A model generated the notes under the pieces. It was not told where the DNA came from, did not search any database, and saw nothing but the letters and a program-made list of their open reading frames with translations. A stretch of DNA of 64,000 bases. Source: Valencia hispanica (lineage: Eukaryota; Chordata; Actinopteri; Cyprinodontiformes; Valenciidae). Made by a program: the position numbers and the translations under genes. The stretch is taken from the NCBI GenBank assembly GCA_963556495.2, contig OY747722.1, positions 24,692,501-24,756,500 of the forward strand. Direction: 5' to 3'. Positions 1 to 10,500 of this stretch are shown here, piece after piece. Numbering within the stretch: position 1 is the stretch's first letter; the number at the start of each line of letters is the position of its first letter.

Positions 1-2802
1 TTCCAAGCTTGACGTTCAAGTTTCTCCTGGTTTGCCTTTCTGCTTTGCATTTGTTTTGTTATTAGAGTTCCTTGGCCCGGGCGCACAGAACAGATCTGAA
101 CTATGGGTACTACAACAATAAGGGGAAGTGAGTGTCTAGGCTTTAGGGGAGCAACACAAAATTAGCCCATTAACGTTTAACATTTCATAACAACATTTAA
201 CCCTGCATTAAATCTTTATGGGTTTGTTCTATGTGAACTGTACAGTGAAAAGGACCCCAACAACTGTGCACTGGGGCTTAATGTTTTTGTTAACAGATGG
301 TGAACTTTGGTTATTTTGACTTGAGGGAGTAAACTCTCCAAGATGTGGTTTTAGCTCATTTTTGATCAACCAGCATAACTTCACATAGAAACCTGGACAT
401 AGAGTATTTTGCTGAAAAAAAAACAACCTCAGACTGTTAATATAGGCTAATATAGTATTATATCCCAGTGATATGAACCTCTAAGTTGTTTTAAAATGCA
501 AAAGTCAGCTAAAACAGACTGTGTACGTTACACCAGCTGGTCAAGCTTGCAGGGCTTTACAAGATGCTTTGTTGACCTCCTGGATGAGTTATTGATGCAT
601 TCTGGGAGTAAGTTTGGTAGGTCAGCTATTGCTGTGATGGTTTATCTCATTTTCATGTTGCAAACATGTGTGGATAAGTGTTATCATTGTGGCTTGCTGG
701 GGTCCCAAAGCCTTACAAAATGATATCAAAACCCATTCTTGGAATGATATATGTCAAATAACTTTGTTTCTCATCAGTTTTTTTTAATTTCTTTAGATTG
801 TGGAATGATGAGTTGTATTTCGAGATTTTTTAGCCTACTTTATGTTGTCAAAACAAATCTATTTCAGCGATCGAGTTACTTTACGTAACCATTATTGTGA
901 AAATAACAAGAAAACCCAACTGAAAATGGCCTTTTCTAAGACATAGAATCAGTTACCCACTTTGGCAGAAAGAAGCTTCAGCCAAACAATTTGAATTATG
1001 CATGGCCTGCCACACCACTGGCTGTCACAGATTCACAAAGCTTGACAGAACAACTCTGAGGGGAAAAAAGGACGAGGCAAACTGAAGAAGAGCATTGAAG
1101 AATAAATGTGTTACATGAGCAGGAAACTTTAATGAGTTTAATAATCAGTCATACTAATTAGCAATATCCAACATTTGTAGTCAGTGATTTTTCTATGTAG
1201 TCCACTTGCTTTCAATAACACAATATCAATAGTTTTTTTCCCTGTCATAAAATGAAACATTAGCATTCTATGGCTGACAATATTAACCTTTGCTTCAGAA
1301 TAGTGTGATAACTAATCAGAAAAGAGTGTAAAATATTCTCTGAAAGGTTGACCAGATGCTCTGCACTAAACACATCTGAGTTTGCTAAGGTCCTACTTCA
1401 ACTGCACCAGTCAGCCTAGATGATAAGCCAGTCAGAGATTTTAGAACTCTGTTTTTTGTCAAGCTTTGACCTCACTCACCCACATTGATTTTTGCAGATT
1501 GTAATTTTCCTATAAGAGCTATAATTAACAGCATTGGCATTTTTTTGTTTCTAGGAAACGTCAAATCCTGTGTGTAAGAAAAGCCGCTATTAAATTAGGC
1601 TTCACAAGCTGAAATGAAAGACTGTCTTCAATTTTGAGTTTTATCCTTCACCCTAATCCTTAACTGACTCCAAAGATTCTCTGGAGGGTTCAAGTTGGGA
1701 CTCTAGCAGGGATGAGATTTCCAGATATAATTTTCAATAAAAAACAAAATTTCTTTGGTATCATGTTCCAAACCAGCCCAATCTTCTTCCCTCCATGACA
1801 GCTTTCACACTGAAGAGTGTTGTAGCATTTAGATATGGTGCCACCACTCAGGCTTTCTACCAGTCAGTCACCAGTCGTGGTCGATCAAGCTGAAAATCAT
1901 CTGATTGATTTTGGACTCTCCTGTCTACCATTTCAAGCTTTTGGACGAAGCGTGATGTGAGACTAAACTGACAGTGAAAGATTTACTGCCAAAGAACCGA
2001 GCATACAGGCAGCATGGTGTTCTGGCAGGGATGATGAAGTATTTCCCCCAAAAAACCTTGTGAGACTCCTTATTCGTCCTACCCAGTGGTGACAACCGGC
2101 ACCCCTCGCCTTGTCTCCTGACAAATACTGTGTCTAGGTCATACACCTGCACAGTTGAACTTCTAGTGAATGACCTAGCAAGACCAAACATACAAAAATG
2201 AACAAATTAGTGCGATATGCTTTTATTAAAAAAAACTGAATGCTCATAGTCTGGGACCTTACTTGGTCTGCAGTTTTTCTTTCTGTTTAGGAAAATGATT
2301 TGCACCTTTGGACAGATGGAGACGACATATCTGAGTGATTCTGTGTGACACGTAAATCAAAAAGATGTTTACAGGTAGCCCAAACACAAGCTTGGTGTAG
2401 GAAGCCTCTTTAAATAGTATTAAATAACCCTGTTTTAACAGATGAAAGAGGACCACTCTGAACCTTTTTTTTTTTTTTACCAGGAAGCTTTTCTGTTTAA
2501 AACAGCTTTATTATTCCAGAAGCATCTACATTAGTTATACAGGAATAATGGAACACTTCTAGTTGCTTTATGCTTTTAATCCAAACCCCTAAAATGCTGT
2601 GACTAAATCGCGTGGAACTTTTAAGTAAAGTGCAGCACTTCAAATAGTGTTATGCGCCTTGTTTGTCTAGTATTTACATGCAGCTGACGCACTGCACAGT
2701 CACTCTATACCACTGATCCACTGATGCTGATAAAAAGTGACACTTTGCCAGGAGAAGCAGGGAGGACATAAACCATACAGGACAAGAAGTAGATCCTGGA
2801 TG

Positions 2803-2806
<4 letters not shown>

Positions 2807-2837
<31 letters not shown>
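2807..2837. repeat. poly(A) run, 31 bp
   Basis: Uninterrupted A homopolymer. No retrotransposed gene or LINE body is recognisable immediately upstream on the plus strand, so its origin is open. Confidence 0.9.
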
Positions 2838-2838
<1 letters not shown>

Positions 2839-3054
2839 ACTGTTGGGTTGGGGGTCACCTGAATACATTCCATCTACAGAGCAGCAGCTCAGAGTAGAAA
2901 AGATCCTACTCCCCAAAATGTTCTTGCATTTTTCTGGAACTCTGATTTTACATTAGATGCTTGCCTTAGGGCAAAATAAATAAACATATATGTCTCCTAT
3001 AATTTCAACACTGGAATACTGGAAAATTGCAAAATAATGCAAACTGTAAGGAAG

Positions 3055-3102
3055 TGGATGGATGGATGGATGGATGGATGGATGGATGGATGGATGGATG
3101 GA
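3055..3102. repeat. TGGA/TCCA tetranucleotide microsatellite
   Basis: About 12 perfect GGAT units. The open frames through it (MDGWMDGW and its antisense HPSIHPSI) are products of the repeat, not genes. Confidence 0.95.
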
Positions 3103-3104
3103 AC

Positions 3105-3325
3105 CATTAAAGCCTATACATACTCTGCAGGAACAGTTAAATGTGTTCTCTCTCACGGCTGTAAAAACAAAACTACATCATTTTGTCTTTGCAGCTTATT
3201 CTAGACATATTACATGCACTGATTCTTTTTCCTTCAGTGGTGTCCTACAACAAATACTGCAAGAGGACGGACATGTAAGGACTTCCCAGGAGTTCTGCAT
3301 TTAAGTTCTTGTGAAGTATGAAACA
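3105..3325 (+). repeat. unidentified dispersed repeat, copy 1
   Basis: The segment CCAGGAGTTCTGCATTTAAG then TTCTTGTGAAGTATG (about 3287-3320) matches 56872-56906 with only two differences, and weaker similarity extends about 150 bp to the left in both places. The family is not recognised. The coding potential seen is not protein-like. Confidence 0.55.
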
Positions 3326-3936
3326 TCCTGGCCAGAGAGAACTCTGTTCTTGTTCCTGGGCTCTTGAATAAAAGATGTGATTTCATAATTCTCCTAAAGT
3401 ATGTATTGGTCTTTAGAAGGCACAGCTCTTTAACGTTTCTCTCTAAAATCAATATCCATTAAGTTTAGGAAAGTCAGACATTCACTAACAAAAAGTTTTA
3501 ATGCGAGGTTGTCCCAGCCTAAAAAAAAACTCCTTTAAATTATGTTCAGAAAATATGTTTTCTTGTTACTCAGTGCCAGGGTGAACTGTGCATGCATGAG
3601 TACACAGAGCGACCTGAAAAAAGCATCAGATGTTGAGGGAAGTGACCTCTCCTGATGAGATGCAAGCAGATGTTGCTGGTTGGACAGCGTCCATATGGCG
3701 GCAGGAGAGGGGTAGGAGAGGTTTCCAAACACCCAATCACTTTGAATCCCCTACATCAACCTCTGTTGTCACCTTCACATTTACACCATACCGGGTGCTT
3801 TTAAATTAGCCTCTACTTCTGAGGGTTCATCTATCAGTGCTTTGTAAAAAGGACTGGAGAATGCAGCTACTGCACCCTCTAACGATCGATCCAGGAGACT
3901 AATGATCTGAAGGAAGCTTATATTAGCATCGTAGAG

Positions 3937-4895
3937 CAGTCCATCCGCAAATTAAAACGACCATATAGGTCGATTGTGACAGCTACAAAAAACGACCCTA
4001 TATTCCGTATGTGACCCCTTGTGGTTTAAAATGTCAGCTGTAAAAAACAAACGGCCCTTTGGGGGCCTGGCGCATCTATCTTGGGCATTTAAACAGATGA
4101 TGACGCAGGTATCGAACTAATCTCACTATAAATTAACTAATAAACGTTGTTATTCTGAATACAGTGGGGTTCACTGTGCTGCTCATGGTTAAAAAAAAAG
4201 TATAAAAGCCGTTTCGCGTAGCACAGTGGTTGAGACGGGTGCCCCGTGTTCAGAGGGATGAGGCCTTCCAGGGGTTCACTTCCACCCCACTGATATTTGC
4301 CAAGTGTTGCACTTTCAAATAAAGGCCACTGTGTGGCCACAAAACCTTAAAAAAAAGAAAATGCCGTCTTCGCAGATACAGGTTGGTCTTCTTTGATTCA
4401 GTGCCATTCTTTAATTATGTGTTAATTTCACATGTCAAAGGATGTGTCATTTCCCCCTGTTTAAAACGGTAAAGAATGAAAACAAATGCCTTTTAAACAT
4501 ACGGAGGCAGAGAGTGTTTTTGGACCTCAGGTAAACTTTGTAACTCGATCGTCTGGAATTGATGCGCTATGATAACCACACTGCAATAACCAAAAGACTA
4601 GCAACACGTGAAGGAAGGAATCAAGAGAATGTATGTTTTGTTTTTTGTTTTTTTCAAGAGAATGTATGTAAATAGTAAAACTGCAGTGAGTTTTACCAGT
4701 ACGAATGTTGGTAGCTGAACTGAGATCAATTCCACGCATGCGTATTTGGCAGCTCCTCTGAGAAAGGACGTGCATGTCCTGTTGGTAGCTAGTCACTGCT
4801 GGATCCGCGCCTGACCCCAGAAAACGCTCACACAGGTCGTTTTTTGTAGCTGTCACAATCGACCTATATGGTCGTTTTAATTTGCGGACGTGTTG
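3937..4895. mobile_element. inverted-repeat DNA element with identical 54-bp arms
   Basis: The arms at 3944-3997 and 4835-4888 are exact reverse complements over 54 of 54 bases (outer end TCCGCAAATTAAAACGACC). The heptamer CGTAGAG sits exactly 7 bp outside each arm (3930-3936 and 4896-4902), so it may be the target-site duplication and the element may run 3937-4895. No transposase is encoded, and the interior holds a tRNA-derived SINE. The superfamily is unassigned: the duplication length could suit a hAT-like element, but the ends are not typical. Confidence 0.8.
4210..4361 (+). mobile_element. tRNA-derived SINE, nested in the inverted-repeat element
   Basis: It has an RNA polymerase III box A-like stretch (TAGCACAGTGGTTGAGAC, from 4219) and a box B-like stretch (GGGTTCACTTCC, from 4272). 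Its tail, AAAGGCCACTGTGTGGCCAC then AAAACCTT, is shared with the SINE at 50519-50717, which shows they are one family. It does not fold as an intact tRNA gene and is a SINE copy. Confidence 0.75.
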
Positions 4896-5250
4896 CGTAG
4901 AGAGAATGTGAGCAAAATCAAACCGAGGTTAAAATGAACACAATGTCCAGAAAAATATCTTAAATTAGAACTTTTGGTCCCCAGTTGATCATCTACCTCT
5001 ATCCCACTCTTTCTCTTGCACCCTCTTCCTTGCCAGCTCTGTAGTCCAATACCTTAAGCATTAATCAAAGGAGCAGCCAAGAGGCACAGGGCTCCTTTGG
5101 AGGAGCTGCCTTAGTTCAATTATTTGCCTACTGAGGCTGAATTCACAATGTATGCCACGTTTTTATTTTGATAACAATGGCACAATCACACGTGTCTGAT
5201 GGTACAAAAATGAACAGGGAAAACAGATGCACATGATATATTGATGAAAT

Positions 5251-5315
5251 TCTCATACAAGAGCTATAGCTCTTGTATGAGAGTGTTACACATATATATA
5301 TATATGTGTAACACT
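5251..5315. repeat. two abutting perfect palindromes
   Basis: 5251-5282 is a 32-bp perfect palindrome centred on GCTATAGC, and 5282-5315 is a 34-bp perfect palindrome with outer arms AGTGTTACAC and an (AT)n centre. They share only base 5282. Each can form a cruciform or RNA hairpin without a loop. No ORF or TIR-type element is visible around them. Confidence 0.9.
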
Positions 5316-5514
5316 TTAATCCTCATGTTTTTCAACAACTAGGCTAACGTGTCCTATGGTTTATTAGGTATAAGCCAAACCCTAGCCAAGTTGTGTACCA
5401 CTATTCACCCATAGGCTCATTCAATGTATTTTACAGGACAAACAAAGGAATGAAGATTTAAAAAAAACAGCTCATTGTATTTCCAGATTCCATTTTCTTG
5501 CCCATTGTTTAAAA

Positions 5515-5690
5515 GTTGCTTCCTTGCTTTTATCAGCCTTTCTTCCTTCTTTGTATACTTCCTTTTTTTGTAGTGTCATTCCCTTCTTCCTTGTAGTGTG
5601 CCTCCTTCCCTGCAGTGTCACTCCTTGTATATTTCCTATTGTTCCGTTCTTTCTCTTGTTTTTTTTTTTTTTTGTCTGCTCCTCCAGCTA
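5515..5690. repeat. pyrimidine-rich tract with short tandem units
   Basis: CT-rich on the plus strand. Three loose units of about 22-24 bp end in GTAGTGTC, GTAGTGTG and GCAGTGTC (around 5571, 5594 and 5612). A T homopolymer follows near 5659-5673. Confidence 0.6.
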
Positions 5691-7512
5691 ATGATAGCTT
5701 CTCAGAATGAGAGTTCCCACCTGCCTCTATTCTGGTTTCTATGCTCAATTCACAAACCAAAGCGAGGGAAACAATATCTGTCACTGTGAGTGACAGAGCG
5801 GTCTTCAAAGACGATGTTAGAAATGAGAGATATCGGCAACAATTCATCTCTTCATCGTCACTCTAGCACAAAAAGGGCTTCTTTGTTAAAAATCATGGAT
5901 AGTGCTATCAAAGGGAAGGGAAGTACGGGAGCTGCTTCAATCTGGACTGACACAGAGCGTTCTCAAATCAGTCATTTATGCTAATCCAACCAGCAGGTCT
6001 GGTTCCTAATTAGGTCCAAATGAACAATTAGCTGATTTGGTTGAAACATCGAAAAGAGCTGTCAGTCAGATGACAAAGATGTGGTGATGAGCAGAGACAA
6101 AGGTAGGTAGGGAACGGAGACAAAATACCTGGACGACAGTCCACCTGGACAGGTAGACACATGGAAAATCCACAAACAGAAGAATGTCTGGGTGTGCATT
6201 CACACTTTCATGTGTGAGAGTGCATCTTTCTGTCTCTAAACTGAAACAAACAACGCCGTCTGCCCATTACGCAATTGAAGTAAGTGCGACGGGACCATTA
6301 CGGTCCATTTAGGCTGCAAACATAGAAACCGCACTTGGTTCCTGTTTTACCCACACAAGCGTGTAGGAGCATCCAGCTTACACTCACAAAGCACTGCCAA
6401 AAAAGTGGCAGGGAAATCCAGACTCAGGGGTGGTCCTGTCTGCAGGGAGGAACTGATGATGGAGGACATCTCCATTAGCAGAGAGTGAGTCTGTGAACAT
6501 ATGTCACAACATGTGGTGAGAGCACATGTTTGGATTTCATAAATGCAGCACGTCTTCAGGATATCTGTGGCATGTAAATATAACACCTATATTTCCTCGC
6601 AATGTAATAGCAAAATCCAATGCAATGTAAACGGCAATGTAATGTAAATCAGCTGATTTTAAAATAGGAGGGTTAGGTAGCATTTTACCTGGAACTTGAA
6701 TCTACCAGACCACTGTATTGAATGTTTTCATTAAAAGAAAATTTTTTCAAGTGTTTCCCTTTTTTTTTACCCTGCTGCCCTGTGCTCTGCGGCACTTCTT
6801 TAAAAAGAAAGGTTTGAAATGAGCAAAACCATTTCAAAGTTGGGGATTTGCGGCAGGTAAAATAAAGCCGAATGATATTTAAACCCAGAAAACTGTTTCA
6901 AAATACTTTTACGAATAAGATTTTTCCCCCCCCCTCCGAACAACAAGAAAAACAAGCAAGCGGACCTTTTGGTTACCAGTAAACACAGATACATCAGTGG
7001 CAAATTTTTTTAAGTTGCACACACACACACTTTTCTCTCCTTTGACAGTCTCCCTCTCTGTGACCCTAATGAAGGCAGAGCGTGTAGGCAAGCATTTATG
7101 CCATGCCTAGCTCCACACGCTTAGCCATCCAGGGAACCATACATCTACAAGCGCGTGTAAAGAGATGGAAGGACAAATGCACGGAAGCCACAAGGCTTGG
7201 GCGAGAGCTGCGGCACCATAAATGTGTACACACCAGATCACTGATCTGTATGTGACTTGGGGTCAGCCCATCTGTCAGTCTGTCTCTCTCTCCCCCTAAT
7301 CCTTTTTGCTCTCGCCCTCTCACATGCAAATGTACACTTTTCCGCCTGACTCGCTCACATAGAGGGATCATTATCTTTGGCACTTTGCAGACACGCCGTC
7401 ATGACGGGGGATATTATAGAGACAGGGATGGCGCTCAGCACGCCAGCCCTCATTAGCAATGCAACCCCTGTGTCGCGCTTGGGGTTCAATGCGTGCGCGA
7501 CCGCACGCTTAC

Positions 7513-7574
7513 CCTCCTTTGATGTAATCCAGAAAGGTGACTTCCACGTCCACGAGGAATGACAGCAGCGTTAC
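7513..7574 (-). CDS. cpne8: copine exon: end of C2B leading into VWA domain
   Basis: 62-bp exon encoding [20 protein letters not shown]. The acceptor is TTTCCAG and the donor GTAAGC. It leaves in phase 2. In copines the DYIKGG string is followed at once by the VWA-like domain, which is not found in the remaining 7.5 kb of the window. This is the last exon visible. Confidence 0.95.
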
Positions 7575-10500
7575 CTGGAAATGACAGGGTAACAGTGACA
7601 GATCGCTGATCGGACAAATATGTGATTTCTCTCTAATTCGATAAAAATCCAGCTCCATTAAACTGGACGAAAGAGGCTGCATGAAATGAAGCATAAAACC
7701 ACATCTCAGGTATAACAGAGAGGAAAAAATGCAGCAGGGTTCTTAGCTTACCGTTCCAGAGTTTTTGTAGTTTTTCTTCTTTCCTTTTTTCTTTGCATTC
7801 ACCACCTGAATGGGAACAACATCCATTGGTTTAAAATTTTACTTATGCAGCAAAGCAGGGTTCCTACACAATATCGTTTAAAAATTCCAAAATCATTTTC
7901 ATTTAAAATGCAAGGTAGAAAAACAGGATATTTCTACTTTAAGCAGGCTTTAAATATGGAATCTGCAGGGGAAAAGACTGAGGAAGAAAGAAAGGAAGGA
8001 GACAATGGAAGGACAGAGGGGAGGAATGACACAAGTAAGCAAGGAAAGACATTAGGAAAGCAGGAAGAACACAGAAAATGAAAAGAGAAAGGACACATTG
8101 AAGGAAGGGAGGTAGAACACAAAGAAGAAAGTAAAGAAAAAAGGAAGCAAGACAAGAAAAGAAGTGATGAAGGAAACAAGGAAAGAAGGGCAAGGAAGGA
8201 CAGAGGGGGGAGTAAGGACACTGGAAAACAAGGAAAGAAGAAACTAACTAACATAAGCATGATTAAAAACATCTGTGTTCTCTGGTTTAATTTGAGTCCA
8301 TGAAAGCACTAATAATTTCTGACTAGATGTCATGATCCACAGCTTTTTGGGTTCCTGGTTCTTATTAGTGTTTGTAGTGGATTATTTTGGGTCGTTGTCA
8401 TTTAGGCTTTTCTGTATTAGTTCATTAATTTGTGTTGAGTTTCTTTGAAAATAAAGGCAGAACGGTACATGTTCCTTGGGAAGTAAGACAAAAGGACAAA
8501 ATGGAAGGGAAAGGACACATGGATGGATGGATGGAAAGATGGAATGACATAGAGGAAATTTGCCTCTTTAATTAGTAACACCAAGAACTTTCCGATTTAC
8601 GACATATCTAGAATTAGAGTGAATTTATAACACAACCAGACCTTAGATGCTTTCCTCAGATAAATAAAGCTCAAGCTCTTAGTCCGGTTAAGTTACTATT
8701 TTCAGACACTATTGAGCTGTTGCCCTCAATTAATGCCATCTTTTATAAATCTGTCAAGAGTTTGTAAAACATCCAAGTGCTTCAGTAATGCAAGGGGCCA
8801 GACAGAAGCGGAGCTGAGACTCCTCTTGAATCCCAAACACTAGATCGTTGCTTCCTAGTCCCATTAAACTGTGCCAAGGTCAAAAAGAGGGAGAGGGCCT
8901 CAAGGAAACAACCGACGAAGGTGTGGATTTTTTGCATTTCTCCTTGGTTATCTTTGAGCAAGTACCCACGAGGCAAGTGTGCCTTTGGATGTGAAAAAAT
9001 GTGGCCGTAAAAAAAAAGAAACACTCACTGTAAGTTTGTTTCAAAAAGCAAAGTAATACCCTCAGGTTATACTGATTTTTTTGAAGCAGGTGAAACAATA
9101 ATTTAACATTGTGAAATAAGACAGCATATGGGTGTGTATTAAATGTAGGCTCATCTAAAAGACAGTAAGGCTGTTTAAACTGGACATCTTCCTGTGCTTT
9201 CTCGTCTGTGTGGCCTTCTCTTAATCCGTGTATTCATCAGTGTGTGTGACTGCCAAGCATCTGCTTTTTTTTGCCTGTTTTCATAGGAATCTGCATCATT
9301 ATCTAAAGCTGAAATTCTTCTACATTCTGGGGCAGGGATTTGCAATTTTTTAAAATATTTTTCTGAAATAAAAGTTTTACACCCAGTTGAATGCTGAGTG
9401 ATCAAAATTGCACCAGACTTTTACTAACATTTCCTAAAAGCTGACAAAGTAAGAGATGAAGAAATAAACAAAAGGCTTTGAAGAAATGTGCATGCCAGCT
9501 CATCATAGATACTGAGACTCACCTCATAGACATTGAACTGGCTCTGTCCTATAGAGAGCTCTCTATAGCTGGTGCTGAACTCTCCGATGAAGTCATGGCT
9601 ACAGTGAGAAGTAAAGAAGAAAGAGACGGTTATACCTTCTGATAAACCAAATGGGATCAACAATGAACCCAGGTCAAACTTATTGACTCACTCCCAGTAT
9701 TTTTTTTTTATTTGCCAGGTGGATTGGACTTGGTGTTATTTGGAGAGTAGAAATTTAGGACAACAAAGATCACATCTGGCATTCCTCAAGGCTCTATTCT
9801 CAGCCCACTTTTATTTAATATCTACATGGCACCTCCTTGCATATTTAATGGAGCATTGCAACATTATCTTTGCAGATGACACACATAAGTAAATAAGTGA
9901 CAGCTGAGATAGTATTGAGACCTTTATATTGTTCCAACATGTGTGTATTCATATAAAAGACTGTATATTAGAGGAAGCAATTACCTGCCGTCTCGATCCC
10001 AGTCGTAAACTTCAACCTTGATTGTTCTGGTGGGAGAGAAACAAAGTTAAAAATGAAACTTATGAAACTTTTTTTTCTGAGACGAGGCAAATGTGAAATG
10101 AAAAATTATTTATTTATTTTTATGCCAACAAAGTCATGTAACTTTGAGAGGAAGAGTCTTTCTGCAGCCTGACTTCATTCCAAAATGTTGTCTACCTGCC
10201 CTTTACTTATCTTTGATAATGTTCTCTTCTAACCTCAAAATGCATCCATTTCTCTGCCCTATTATATCTTATGAGGAAATTAGAAAACAAAAATAAAGAA
10301 CAGCCTGAAAAGGTTTGATTTGTGATGCTATCTCTTCATCTACCAATATCTTCAACAAATGAATGACTTGTAGGCAAAGGAGAAGGGGGGCAGGAGAATA
10401 AAAGAACAAGCAGCAAATTAAACCAGTGACAGCTCTCTGCACTCAGCTGGAGAGAGTGACGAGCCTCTCAGTTAATTTAGTTTGTCATTTTGACAGAAGA

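Larger units (their letters stand above)
1..7512 (-). other. partial copine intron (downstream of last visible exon)
   Basis: No VWA-domain exon could be recognised on the minus strand, and no plus-strand gene is supported. Contents: poly(A) at 2807-2837, a TGGA microsatellite at 3055-3102, an unidentified dispersed repeat near 3105-3325, an inverted-repeat element at 3937-4895 with a nested SINE, paired palindromes at 5251-5315 and a pyrimidine-rich tract at 5515-5690. The stretches 1-2800 and 5850-7370 show nothing I recognise. Confidence 0.7.

Noticed and set aside
2953..3304. Open frames reading MDGWMDGW and HPSIHPSI on opposite strands
   Set aside because: They are translations of the TGGA microsatellite and its flanks, with no protein-like composition outside it.
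4219..4285. Possible tRNA gene (box A and box B)
   Set aside because: The spacing and tail match a SINE shared with 50519-50717, and a tRNA cloverleaf with acceptor stem is not formed.
6421..6490. Candidate VWA-domain exon on the minus strand
   Set aside because: The frame (EMSSIISSSLQTGPPL) does not resemble copine VWA sequence, and phase and splice sites do not fit.
7934..8272. 112-residue minus-strand frame rich in Phe, Leu and Ser
   Set aside because: It is the antisense of the polypurine tract; three frames are open there simply from base composition.
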